Part shown: in pieces, positions 23,339-32,199 of the stretch
Numbering within the stretch: position 1 is the stretch's first letter
How the letters are laid out: each line of letters begins with the position of its first letter
Source: Weissella cibaria
GTDB taxonomy: Bacteria > Bacillota > Bacilli > Lactobacillales > Lactobacillaceae
Direction of reading: 5' to 3'
Assembly (NCBI RefSeq): GCF_004521965.1
Contig: NZ_SDGK01000070.1
Coordinates: 1 to 64,000, forward strand
Length of the DNA stretch: 64,000 bases
Translations under genes and position numbers: made by a program
Notes under the pieces: generated by a model
Database searches by the model: none
Told to the model about the DNA's origin: nothing
What the model saw: the letters and a program-made list of their open reading frames with translations, nothing else

Positions 23339-24541
23339 ATGCCCATGATGAAAGAGTCACTCAGCCAACGATTGAACCAAGATTTAGCGAAAATCCAGCC
23401 CAACGAAATTCGGGTGTTTGATATGAAAGTTTCGGCGATGCCAGACATGATTAAGTTAACGCTCGGTGAACCCGATTTCGATGTACCTGAAGTCGCAAAA
23501 ACTGCAGCCATTGATAGCATCACTGCCAATGATTCCCACTACGCGCCAGGCAATGGATCGGTGGCGTTAAGGGAGGCTGCCACCGATTTCTTGGCTGACC
23601 GCTATGGGTTAACATACGATGCAGATACGGAAGTAGTAATTACAATTGGTGCGACTGAGGCAACCTATGCAACGTTAACGGCTGTCTTGAATCCAGGCGA
23701 CAAAATCCTCATTCCAACACCAACCTTCCCGCTCTACGATGCTATTACGCTCATGAATGGCGGTGAACCAGTGTACTTGGATACCAGCGCAACGGGATTT
23801 GTGTTGACGCCGGTGCAATTACGAGCGGCGATTGCGGAACACGGTGACACCATCAAGGCAATTGTCTTGAATTACCCTTCTAATCCAGCGGGGGTGACTT
23901 ATTCAGCCACACAATTGCAGGCGTTAGCAGCTGTCCTGGCTGAGACGGAAATCATCGTGATTGCTGATGAAATCTATTCGGAATTAGTTTACGAAACTAT
24001 CCATGTATCAATCGCTACATACTTGCCGGGGCAGACATTGTTGCTAAATGGCGTATCTAAGTCACATGCCATGACGGGCTACCGCATCGGGTTTATAGCC
24101 GGACCGGCAGGATTGATGCGCACGGTGGGGATGACCCACCAATTAGTGGTGACGTCACCATCAAATCCGGCGATGGCTGCTGCAACCGTGGCGTTAGGAA
24201 CCAAAGCAGGACGTGAAGCAACCTTAGCAATGAAGGTACAATACGCTGCACGGCGCAATTTCGTGGTGGAACAGATGCGGGCAGCTGGCTTTGAAGTTGA
24301 AACACCAGGTGGTGCCTTCTACGTTTTCGCTAAAATTCCGGCTACGCATAACCAAGATGATCGTGCATTTGCTCTGGCACTTGCTGAAAATGCCCATGTG
24401 GCTGTTATTCCAGGTAGTGCGTTTGGTCAAGGTGGTGCCGGTTACTTACGTCTTAGTTACGCAACGAGTTTGGCAACCTTGACGGAAGCGATGCAACGAA
24501 TTAAGACATACATGCAAACAGCAATGGTCGTAGGAGAATAA
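23339..24541 (+). CDS. PLP aminotransferase (class I/II), probably aromatic
   Basis: A 400-residue fold-type I aminotransferase. SAMPDMIKLTLGEPDFDVPE, HYAPGNGSVALREA, NYPSNPAGV and the PLP Lys in GVSKSHAMTGYRIGF are in the expected order. It moves the amino group between an amino acid and 2-oxoglutarate. The aromatic leader upstream and the hydroxyacid dehydrogenase five bases downstream point to Phe/Tyr/Trp and their keto acids. ATG 23339 follows AAAGGAG at eight bases; 23333 would be too close. Sequence alone cannot exclude broader specificity. Confidence 0.86.
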   Translation: MPMMKESLSQRLNQDLAKIQPNEIRVFDMKVSAMPDMIKLTLGEPDFDVPEVAKTAAIDSITANDSHYAPGNGSVALREAATDFLADRYGLTYDADTEVVITIGATEATYATLTAVLNPGDKILIPTPTFPLYDAITLMNGGEPVYLDTSATGFVLTPVQLRAAIAEHGDTIKAIVLNYPSNPAGVTYSATQLQALAAVLAETEIIVIADEIYSELVYETIHVSIATYLPGQTLLLNGVSKSHAMTGYRIGFIAGPAGLMRTVGMTHQLVVTSPSNPAMAAATVALGTKAGREATLAMKVQYAARRNFVVEQMRAAGFEVETPGGAFYVFAKIPATHNQDDRAFALALAENAHVAVIPGSAFGQGGAGYLRLSYATSLATLTEAMQRIKTYMQTAMVVGE

Positions 24542-24545
24542 AACC

Positions 24546-25535
24546 ATGAAAATTTTGATGACAAGTGTTCGAGATGATGAAGAAGCAGCGATTGCAGCCT
24601 ACACGGCCCGGACTGGGGTTGAAATTGTGACATCGGCAGAACCATTAGAAGTTAGCCTTGACCAATTAGCAGCGGTTGATGGGGTGATTATGCAACAACG
24701 CAATCGGCTAGCTGATCAAATTTACACGCAATTGGCTGAAGCTGGTTTGAAACAAATTTCAACACGAACAGCTGGCTATGATGTGATTAACGTGCCACTC
24801 GCCCATGAACATGGTTTGCGTGTGACAAATGTCCCAGCCTATTCCCCAAGAAGCGTCGCCGAACATGCCCTGATGCAAATCTTACGACTGCTACGTAAGT
24901 CTTATGAAGTGGATCGACGGGTGGCAAATAACGATTATCGATGGGACGGTTTGCAGGCCAAAGAAATTCATTCTGCAACCATTGGTATTATTGGCGTTGG
25001 CCGGATCGGTGGTGCCTTGGCTAAGTTATTGGCCGCGTTGGGGGCAACGATCCTTGGTTATGACGTTAATCCGCGTGATGATTTGGCAGGTATTATGACG
25101 TACACAACCAAAGCGGATTTGTTACAGCGGGCAGATGTGGTCAGTCTACACGTTGATTTAAATGAGACGTCAGTTGGACTAATTGGTGCTGCCGAATTTG
25201 CTCTGATGCAATCAACCGCGGGCTTGGTCAACGCTAGTCGCGGACCGGTGATTGACACGGCCGCACTAATTACAGCCCTGGAGACCGGTGAATTGGCCGG
25301 AGTAGCGTTGGACACCGTGTCAGGTGAAGCAACCATCTTTAATGTCGATCACCAGGAAGAGGGTTTGAAGAGTCAGCCAAATATCGAAAAGTTACACGCC
25401 ATGTCGAATGTTATTTTGACACCGCATATCGCCTTCTTTACGAATATTGCGGTGCAAAATATGGTTGATATTGCCTTGGATGATGTGCAATTAATCTTGA
25501 ACGGTGAGACATCACCACATGAAATTGAGAGGTGA
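24546..25535 (+). CDS. D-2-hydroxyacid dehydrogenase (D-LDH/HicDH family)
   Basis: A 329-residue NAD-dependent enzyme reducing 2-keto acids to D-2-hydroxy acids. The NAD motif is GIIGVGRIGG near residue 145. Catalytic Arg lies in VNASRGPVID, Glu in LDTVSGE, and His in LTPHIAFFT. Length and order match D-lactate and D-hydroxyisocaproate dehydrogenases. It is in an operon with the aminotransferase before it and a PTS_EIIC_2-like gene behind, all under aromatic leader C. The likely substrates are phenylpyruvate and related keto acids, giving phenyllactate-type products; this is inferred from context. Confidence 0.88.
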   Translation: MKILMTSVRDDEEAAIAAYTARTGVEIVTSAEPLEVSLDQLAAVDGVIMQQRNRLADQIYTQLAEAGLKQISTRTAGYDVINVPLAHEHGLRVTNVPAYSPRSVAEHALMQILRLLRKSYEVDRRVANNDYRWDGLQAKEIHSATIGIIGVGRIGGALAKLLAALGATILGYDVNPRDDLAGIMTYTTKADLLQRADVVSLHVDLNETSVGLIGAAEFALMQSTAGLVNASRGPVIDTAALITALETGELAGVALDTVSGEATIFNVDHQEEGLKSQPNIEKLHAMSNVILTPHIAFFTNIAVQNMVDIALDDVQLILNGETSPHEIER

Positions 25536-25540
25536 GCATA

Positions 25541-26584
25541 ATGGAAAAACCACAACTAGCATTAAAACCAACCATCATGGCCGTTTTGAACGGTAACTCA
25601 TTTGCGGTCGTTGCCGCGTTAATTCCGGCCGCGTTGATTAGCCAATTGCTTAAAACGCTACCGCAAACGGGGCCGGTTGGGCAAGTTGAAGTGATGGTCG
25701 CATTGGCGCAAAGTACGTTGCCATTGATTGCCGCATTTGTTGTGGGCAATATGTTGCGCCTTTCTAATTTGGAAACAGCGTCAATGGCGTTGGCAACCTT
25801 CGTCGCATCGGGCGTTGTGATCGTTAAGGATGATGCTTACATGATTGCCGGTACTGGGGTGATTTTGAATATCATGTTAACGACCTTGATTGCCAGTTAT
25901 GTGGCCCACTTGAGTAGTCGATTACTGGGTCAATTACGGATGGTCTTTGAACCATTGGTTGTACTGCTTATCAGTGGTGGGATTGGTCTACTGACATTGC
26001 CAATCATGGTGGCGGTGCAAGGTGCAGTGGGTCAAGTCGTCGCCCAAGCAACACGGGTATCTCCGTTATTGATGGGCGTCTTGTTGGGGATGCTTTTCGC
26101 CTTTCTAATTGTGTCACCACTCTCATCAGTTGGCATTGCCACGGCGATTGGATTGTCCGGCGTTGGATCAGGCGCTGCGAATGCAGGGATTGTGGCCGCA
26201 GCGATTACGCTGGCTGTGATGGGAGCTGAGGTAAATTCAGTCGGAGCAATCATTGCCCACTTTATGGGGTCACCTAAAATTCAGATGGCCAACATGTTAT
26301 CGCATCCTAAATTATTCATGCCGGTATTACTAGCTGCTGGTGTGAGTGGTGGCGTGGCAAGTTTGCTAAGAATGTCGGGCACGGCATTTTCCGCCGGTTT
26401 TGGATTGTCCGGCTTTATTGGTCCCTTGACCGCACTGAATGAGTCGCAGGGCGACTTATTAGGTATTCGGGTAATACTGGCGTTTATTGTGGTGCCCTTA
26501 CTATTGGGCATCTTAATGAAACTAGTATTTATGAAAAAAGTGCCACTGATTCAAGGTGAAGAATTAGCGTTGCCGGATATTTAG
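25541..26584 (+). CDS. Orphan PTS_EIIC_2-family membrane transporter, aromatic unit
   Basis: A 347-residue polytopic membrane protein homologous in plan to 19414-20502: the same serine-rich loop (SPLSSVGIATAIGLSG) and the family block IAHFMGSPKIQMANML. It has no EIIA/EIIB partner. GAGAGGTGA overlaps the stop of the dehydrogenase gene and serves ATG 25541, so translation is probably coupled. Its position as third gene in an aminotransferase/hydroxyacid dehydrogenase operon suggests it moves aromatic 2-hydroxy or 2-keto acids across the membrane; direction is unknown. No clear terminator follows. Confidence 0.75.
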   Translation: MEKPQLALKPTIMAVLNGNSFAVVAALIPAALISQLLKTLPQTGPVGQVEVMVALAQSTLPLIAAFVVGNMLRLSNLETASMALATFVASGVVIVKDDAYMIAGTGVILNIMLTTLIASYVAHLSSRLLGQLRMVFEPLVVLLISGGIGLLTLPIMVAVQGAVGQVVAQATRVSPLLMGVLLGMLFAFLIVSPLSSVGIATAIGLSGVGSGAANAGIVAAAITLAVMGAEVNSVGAIIAHFMGSPKIQMANMLSHPKLFMPVLLAAGVSGGVASLLRMSGTAFSAGFGLSGFIGPLTALNESQGDLLGIRVILAFIVVPLLLGILMKLVFMKKVPLIQGEELALPDI

Positions 26585-26707
26585 GGAGTTTCAAAAGCAG
26601 TTGCGTTGGTGGCTGTTTTTTAATGTTTAGGGCAGAATTGCCGTTGTGCTAACTGCATTCCTGACATATACTCAAAGGGCAATCTAATAGTCGAGGGGGC
26701 GAAACAA

Positions 26708-27520
26708 TTGCGGACATTTTTTAATGTGGCAGATTTAAGTTTGCCAGTCATGGTGGAACACGTGGGGGCGGAATGGCAACAAGGGGTTATTATTCGCTAT
26801 CAGGGTTTTCCGCACTTTCATTGGTTGCAGTCACAAACTGGTACAGGGGCGTTTTGGGTACGTGATAAACGCTATGAGTTAGCGCCTGGCATGGGCATTT
26901 TAATTGCACCCGGCGTGCCACACCGGTATGAGCCGATTGGCAATGAACCGTGGCACGTTCGTTTTGCAACCTTTCAAGGATCATTAGTTGATGATTTACA
27001 AAAGCAAATGGTGAATTCGGAGTTTGTTCTGATTGAGGCACGTGATGCACCAGTGTATGAACGGCTACATGAGACGTTATTGACGCGGTTAGGTCATGAG
27101 ACAGCGGATGATTTAGCAATCTCAGCGGCTGCCTATCAGCTGTTACTGTGCCTGACTCGCCATCAGAAAAAAGCGATTGATCAACACCAACCTGATTTTC
27201 AACAATATGTCGGACCGGCGATTACGTATATGCAGGATCACCTAGCAGAGGATATTTCAATTAGCCAACTAGCGGTAATGTTGTCAGTGTCTACGCAGTA
27301 TCTTAATCGGGTGTTCAATCGGTTGGTGCAGCAGACGCCGAGTGAATATCTGACGCAAATTAGAATCAGCCATGCTAAGAAACTGCTGGTATCACAAAAA
27401 TATTTAAAAATTAATGTCGTGGCTGAACAAAGTGGTTATGCAGACTCTGCCTATTTTGGTAAAGTTTTTAAAAAGCAAACGGGCGTTAGTCCATTGAATT
27501 ATCGCCATTGGCAAACGTAA
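26708..27520 (+). CDS. AraC-family transcriptional regulator of galactoside genes
   Basis: A 270-residue regulator: an N-terminal cupin-like sugar-binding half (about 1-150; YQGFPHFHWLQSQTGTGAFWV, GMGILIAPGVPHRYEP) and a C-terminal double HTH (about 165-268; ISISQLAVMLSVSTQYLNRVFNRL, then GYADSAYFGKVFKKQTGVSPLNYR). The start appears to be TTG 26708 after GAGGGGGC. It lies just upstream of, and co-directed with, a galactoside transporter, galK and galT, which it probably activates in response to the sugar. A hairpin terminator separates it from them. Confidence 0.87.
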   Translation: MRTFFNVADLSLPVMVEHVGAEWQQGVIIRYQGFPHFHWLQSQTGTGAFWVRDKRYELAPGMGILIAPGVPHRYEPIGNEPWHVRFATFQGSLVDDLQKQMVNSEFVLIEARDAPVYERLHETLLTRLGHETADDLAISAAAYQLLLCLTRHQKKAIDQHQPDFQQYVGPAITYMQDHLAEDISISQLAVMLSVSTQYLNRVFNRLVQQTPSEYLTQIRISHAKKLLVSQKYLKINVVAEQSGYADSAYFGKVFKKQTGVSPLNYRHWQT

Positions 27521-27527
27521 CCTGATT

Positions 27528-27564
27528 GAGGTTGGGACAGCAGTTTATGGCCCAATCTCTTTTT
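27528..27564 (+). terminator. Terminator of the AraC-type gene
   Basis: GAGGTTGGG pairs with CCCAATCTC, followed by TTTTT. It belongs to a hairpin type repeated with variation at 31824 and 45747. Confidence 0.82.
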
Positions 27565-27629
27565 GTGCTGCTCATCACATTGTTTCAATAAGTTATATTT
27601 TTTGGTGTTATATGTCCTTTTTTTCAAAA

Positions 27630-27643
27630 TGAAAGCGCTTTAT
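27630..27643 (+). promoter_or_regulatory. cre site upstream of the gal genes
   Basis: TGAAAGCGCTTTAT matches the CcpA catabolite element core, 50 bases before the transporter start, so glucose repression of the galactose operon is expected. Confidence 0.75.
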
Positions 27644-27694
27644 TATTAATTGGTAGGGTAATAATGAAACCAAATTATTGGGGGATAATTTAAC

Positions 27695-29101
27695 ATGCAT
27701 AAGGTGAAGCAGTATCTGTCGTATGCGGCAGGGGCGTTTGGACATGATGCCTTCTACGCGACATTAAGTACTTATTTTATGATTTTCGTGACAGGACAAT
27801 TGTTTGATACGCCGGACAAGGCATTTAATAATCAAATGATTGGTTGGGTCACAACGATGATTGTGGTAATTCGTTTAGTTGAAATTATTTTCGATCCAAT
27901 CATTGGCGGTATCGTTGATAATACGCGGACCCGTTGGGGAAAATTTAAGCCATGGCTAGTTGTTGCCGGGCTAATTAGTTCAGTATTGTTGGTTGTTATT
28001 TTTACGAATTTTGGCGGTCTAGCAACCGCTCATCCAATGGTTTACTTGGTTTTGTTTGGTATTGTATTTGTGACATTGGATGCGTTTTATTCGTTTAAGG
28101 ATATTGCGTTCTGGTCAATGCTACCAGCGTTATCACTTGATAGCAGCACGCGTGAAAAGTTTGGTACGGTGGCGCGATTTGGTTCAACATTAGGGCAACA
28201 AGGTGTCCAAATTGTCGTTGTACCATTGGTCATGTTTTTCTCAATCACATTTACAGGCGCGCACACTGAAACTCGGACCGGTTGGTTCTGGTTTGCGGTT
28301 GTCATTGGTGTGATTGCTTATCTGGGGGCGTTGTTGACGGCTGCAGGTACGAAAGAAGAGGATAATATCGTCCGCCAAAACACTGAAAAAGTTGGTCTGT
28401 TGGAGGTCTTTAAGGTCGTTGGTAAGAATGATCAATTGATGTGGCAAGCCATTTCATACATCATGTTTGCGTTGGCTTATGTCGTGACAAACTCACTGTT
28501 GTTGTACTACTTTAAGTATGTCATGGGTGCTGATAGTAAGTTCTACCTGGTTGGTATTTTCACCGCCATTGAAGGGATGATTGCCGTCGCAATTTTCCCA
28601 ACGTTGACAAAGTTTTGGGCCCGCCGGACGATTTTCTTCAGTGGTGCCGTGGTCATGCTAGCGGGTTATGTCTTGTTTATGTTTGCCGGTAACAACCTAC
28701 CAGTTGTTTTGACGGCAGTGACGATGTTCTTTATGCCATATCCAATCATGTTCTTGGTTGTGCTGATGACGATTACGGATTCAGTGGAATATGGCCAATG
28801 GAAGTTGGGGACACGTCATGAATCAGTGACCTTGGCGATTCGGCCATTGCTAGATAAGTTAGCAGGCGCCTTTGCTAATGGTGTCGTTGGGTTTGCGGCT
28901 GTGGTTGCTGGGATGACGGGTAGCGCTAAGCCAAGCGATATTACCGCGCAAGGGTTACAAATGTTTAAGGTATTTATGTTCTATGGGCCAATGATTTTGA
29001 TTGTTATTTCAGTCCTAATTTACTGGCGTAAGGTGACATTGACTGAAACACGTCACGCTGAAATTGTGGCAGAATTAGAAGAGCGATTGCAGGAGAAGTA
29101 A
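27695..29101 (+). CDS. GPH-family galactoside:cation symporter
   Basis: A 468-residue membrane protein with 12 predicted helices and glycoside-pentoside-hexuronide family landmarks: FDPIIGGIVDNTRTRWGKFKPW near residue 70 and DSVEYGQWKLGTRHES near 360. It lacks the C-terminal EIIA-like domain found in LacS of streptococci. It imports galactose, lactose or a galactoside with H+ or Na+. GGGGGATAA precedes ATG 27695. galK begins one base after its stop, so the three genes form one operon. Confidence 0.88.
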   Translation: MHKVKQYLSYAAGAFGHDAFYATLSTYFMIFVTGQLFDTPDKAFNNQMIGWVTTMIVVIRLVEIIFDPIIGGIVDNTRTRWGKFKPWLVVAGLISSVLLVVIFTNFGGLATAHPMVYLVLFGIVFVTLDAFYSFKDIAFWSMLPALSLDSSTREKFGTVARFGSTLGQQGVQIVVVPLVMFFSITFTGAHTETRTGWFWFAVVIGVIAYLGALLTAAGTKEEDNIVRQNTEKVGLLEVFKVVGKNDQLMWQAISYIMFALAYVVTNSLLLYYFKYVMGADSKFYLVGIFTAIEGMIAVAIFPTLTKFWARRTIFFSGAVVMLAGYVLFMFAGNNLPVVLTAVTMFFMPYPIMFLVVLMTITDSVEYGQWKLGTRHESVTLAIRPLLDKLAGAFANGVVGFAAVVAGMTGSAKPSDITAQGLQMFKVFMFYGPMILIVISVLIYWRKVTLTETRHAEIVAELEERLQEK

Positions 29102-29102
29102 A

Positions 29103-30284
29103 ATGGCATATGAATTACAAGAAGAATTAGCACAATCATTTAACAAGCGGTTTGGCTATGATCCAGCCAAGCTTTATTTTTCACCAGGTCGGGTTAACTT
29201 GATTGGTGAGTATACAGATTTTAACGGGGGCCACGTTTTCCCGGCTGCTATTAGCGTTGGGACATACGGGGCAATTGCCCCACGTGATGATAATGAAATT
29301 CGGACGTATTCGGCAAACTACCCTGAAGCGGGGATTCAAACGATTACGGTGACGGATTTGGCGTTGCGCCCCTACGATACCTGGATTAAGTATCTCCGTG
29401 GTGTCATGACGGTGATGGCTGAAGCTGGTTACCCAGTGACAAAAGGGTTTGATTTGGCCATTGTTGGCGATATGCCCACGGCTTCAGGCCTTTCATCGTC
29501 CGCTTCTTTGGAGATTTTGTTACTGAACATGTTCCAGGATATGATGGGTTACCAGCTTGATAAGTTGACGATTGTTAAATTAGGCCAAGCTGTCGAAAAT
29601 GATTATCTAGGTCTCAAAACGGGTATCATGGACCAATTTGCGGTGGCTTTTGGGGAAGACGAACAAGGGATGTTCTTAGACACCAACACCATGGCGTATG
29701 AGATGGTGCCAGCCGAATTTGGTGATTATCGATTGCTAGTTATGACCACGAACAAAAAGCGCGAATTGACAGATTCTAAGTACAATGAGCGTCGGGCAGA
29801 ATCTGAAGAAGCTCTCGCGTTGTTGCAAGAAAACGTTGATGTTGAAACGTTGGGTGATTTAACGGTACCGCAATTTGAAGCAGCGGCTGCTGATTTTGAA
29901 AAAGACCATGCTCTGGTCATGAAGCGCGCCCGCCATGCGGTGTCTGAGAACCAACGAACGATTGCAGCAAAAGCAGCCCTACAAGCACATGATTTGGTTC
30001 AGTTTGGTGAATTGCTGACGGCATCACATGCATCTTTGCGTGATGACTTTGAAGTGAGTGGTATTGAGCTTGATACATTGGTCGAGACGGCCTTACGTCA
30101 GCCGGGTGTTTTGGGCGCACGGATGACAGGGGCTGGTTTTGGTGGTTCCGCCATTGCGTTAGTTGAAAAAGACCAAGTACCAACAGTTACCACGGTGGTT
30201 GGGGATGTTTATACTGCTGAAATTGGTTATCAACCCGCCTTTTTTGTCGCTGAAATTGTCGCGGGTACACACGAAATTGCGTAG
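29103..30284 (+). CDS. galK: Galactokinase
   Basis: Phosphorylates galactose to galactose-1-phosphate with ATP, the first Leloir step. The 393 residues carry the GHMP signatures in order: GRVNLIGEYTDFNGGHVFP near residue 28, the ATP loop PTASGLSSSAS near 125, and MTGAGFGGSAIALV near 345. GGAGAAGT lies before ATG 29103, inside the end of the transporter gene. It is followed by galT after nine bases. Confidence 0.96.
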   Translation: MAYELQEELAQSFNKRFGYDPAKLYFSPGRVNLIGEYTDFNGGHVFPAAISVGTYGAIAPRDDNEIRTYSANYPEAGIQTITVTDLALRPYDTWIKYLRGVMTVMAEAGYPVTKGFDLAIVGDMPTASGLSSSASLEILLLNMFQDMMGYQLDKLTIVKLGQAVENDYLGLKTGIMDQFAVAFGEDEQGMFLDTNTMAYEMVPAEFGDYRLLVMTTNKKRELTDSKYNERRAESEEALALLQENVDVETLGDLTVPQFEAAAADFEKDHALVMKRARHAVSENQRTIAAKAALQAHDLVQFGELLTASHASLRDDFEVSGIELDTLVETALRQPGVLGARMTGAGFGGSAIALVEKDQVPTVTTVVGDVYTAEIGYQPAFFVAEIVAGTHEIA

Positions 30285-30293
30285 GAGATAAAG

Positions 30294-31799
30294 ATGTTAG
30301 ATGCACATGATACCCAGTTAGTGCTGGATTTTATCGCTTGGGGTGTTAAATTAGGTGCATATTCAGATTTGGAAACGGTGTATCGCACTAATTTAGTGTT
30401 AGCTGAAATTCAGGCAAATGGGGTGACCACTGGGCTTGTGGGAAATACCGATCGGTTATTAAGTGACTTGGCAACGGATATTTTAGCCTTGATACCTCAG
30501 CCGGTTACCGACCGCTGGCAGGCGGAGATTAATCGCGCACGATTGCTTAACATTGTGACGCCGACACCCGATCAATTACAACAAACGTTCATGGCGAAGT
30601 ATGCGCAAAGTCCAGCAACCGCGGTGGCCTATTATTATGACCTAAGTCGGGTTGTGGAAAATGTGAAAGTTGCTGATATCCAACGTAATATTGCTTATAC
30701 AGCGATGACAGATTTCGGTGAGTTGGAAATTACAATCAATTTATCTAAGCCAGAAAAGACGACGGCTCAAATCAAAGCAGCTGCATCGGTGCCTAAAAGT
30801 GAGTATCCACCCACCGCTTTGGATTATACAAACGAAGGATTTGCTGGTTCGATTAAACAGGCCCCGCGCAGCACCCACCGGTTTATTCGTGAAACAGTGA
30901 ACGGGCAAACTTGGGGGTGGCATTATTCGCCTTATGCGTATTTTAAAGAGCATGCGATTTTTGTCGATTTTGCGCGTGAAGAGATGAAAATCAACCGGCA
31001 AACGTTTGCTGATTTATTGACGTTGGTGGCACGTTATCCGATGTATTTTGTTGGTTCAAATGCCGATTTACCAATCGTGGGCGGCTCGATTTTATCACAA
31101 GAACATTTTCAGGGCGGCCGGCACATCTTACCTTTGATGAAGGCACCAGTTGAACGTGAAGTGACATTACCTGCCTTTCCGGCAGTGCATGCTGAAATCC
31201 TCAAGTGGCCAATGACAACCATTCGCATTACAGCTAAAACAACGGCTGATATTGTGACGGCTAGTGAATTTGTTCGACAAGTCTGGGCAACGTATTCAGA
31301 TGACCGGTTAGATATTCGCGCAACCGGTCCGACGGGTGAGGCACAACATACGATTACCCCGATTGCACGGCAAGTCGGCGACCAATTTGAAATGTACTTG
31401 GTATTACGAGACAACGGCACTTCAGCCATGTACCCGGATGGTATTTTTCACCCACATCCAGATGTACAACACATTAAGCAAGAGAATATTGGCTTGATTG
31501 AAGTGATGGGGCTGGCGATTTTACCTGCGCGGTTACAGACAGAACTTCAGGATATCGCTAACTACTTGGTGGGCGATCAACCGTTAAGTGCAGTTGCATC
31601 GAGTCACCGCGCCTGGGCAGCTACCTTGCGTGAGACCGCAACGATTACGCGTGATAATGTGATGACAGTCATGCGCCAAGCTGTGGCCGACGTCTTTATT
31701 CGAGTACTCGCTGATGCAGGCGTGTATAAATACGATACGGCTGGCCGTGAAGGACTGATGCGTTTCATTGCGCACTTAACGGCTGCCGGTAAGCAGTGA
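30294..31799 (+). CDS. galT: UDP-glucose--hexose-1-phosphate uridylyltransferase, class II
   Basis: Exchanges galactose-1-phosphate with the glucose-1-phosphate of UDP-glucose. At 501 residues it is the long, Gram-positive class II form, not the ~350-residue class I HIT enzyme. Blocks such as SEYPPTALDYTNEGFAGSIKQ, the histidine-bearing SILSQEHFQGGRH and WPMTTIRI are characteristic. TAGGAGATAAAG precedes ATG 30294. galE and an aldose epimerase are not in this window. Strong hairpins end the operon. Confidence 0.94.
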   Translation: MLDAHDTQLVLDFIAWGVKLGAYSDLETVYRTNLVLAEIQANGVTTGLVGNTDRLLSDLATDILALIPQPVTDRWQAEINRARLLNIVTPTPDQLQQTFMAKYAQSPATAVAYYYDLSRVVENVKVADIQRNIAYTAMTDFGELEITINLSKPEKTTAQIKAAASVPKSEYPPTALDYTNEGFAGSIKQAPRSTHRFIRETVNGQTWGWHYSPYAYFKEHAIFVDFAREEMKINRQTFADLLTLVARYPMYFVGSNADLPIVGGSILSQEHFQGGRHILPLMKAPVEREVTLPAFPAVHAEILKWPMTTIRITAKTTADIVTASEFVRQVWATYSDDRLDIRATGPTGEAQHTITPIARQVGDQFEMYLVLRDNGTSAMYPDGIFHPHPDVQHIKQENIGLIEVMGLAILPARLQTELQDIANYLVGDQPLSAVASSHRAWAATLRETATITRDNVMTVMRQAVADVFIRVLADAGVYKYDTAGREGLMRFIAHLTAAGKQ

Positions 31800-31823
31800 T
31801 GATAATTTAAGATATTGCACGAA

Positions 31824-31902
31824 GAGGCTGAGCCAGAAGTCTCTGTCTCAGCCTCAAAAGCCGCCAATCCCCCGATTCAAAATCGGAGGATTGGCGGCTT
31901 TT
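31824..31902 (+). terminator. Tandem terminators after galT
   Basis: GAGGCTGAG/CTCAGCCTC (31824-31855) is followed at once by a long stem, AAAAGCCGCCAATCC with GGATTGGCGGCTTTT (31856-31902). The second is bidirectional in form. Confidence 0.9.
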
Positions 31903-32030
31903 AAACGTGGTCCGAAAGGCTGACCCCTTAATATAACGTTGTTTGACCCACTCATACCTATACGCTACGCTCTAAGGCAAAAGCGGGTCAAACAGCGTTA
32001 CCATCGGGTCCAAAGCGCCTTTCGTCTCAC
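31898..32030. repeat. Palindromic intergenic element, family 2, copy 2
   Basis: TAACGTTGTTTGACCC (near 31934) and GGGTCAAACAGCGTTA (near 31986) are inverted copies, flanked by GAAAGGC and GCCTTTC. The left ~40 bases resemble the start of the element at 21550. No ORF is present. It lies between the gal terminators and the opp promoter region. Confidence 0.55.
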
Positions 32031-32066
32031 TCTCTTTTGCGTATGAACCCGAAAAATGCGCCTTAA

Positions 32067-32100
32067 AGTCGGATTTCAAGGCTTAAATCCGATTATTTTT
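32067..32100 (+). terminator. Terminator-like hairpin before opp
   Basis: AGTCGGATTT pairs with AAATCCGATT, followed by ATTTTT. No gene ends here; it may insulate opp or act as a leader terminator. Confidence 0.55.
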
Positions 32101-32199
32101 CTTATAAATTAAAATTAGATTAAAACAAACTATTGAAAAACTCATAATATCGGCATATTATAAAACAAATCATTTTATAAAAAGTAGGGGTGGCAAAAT

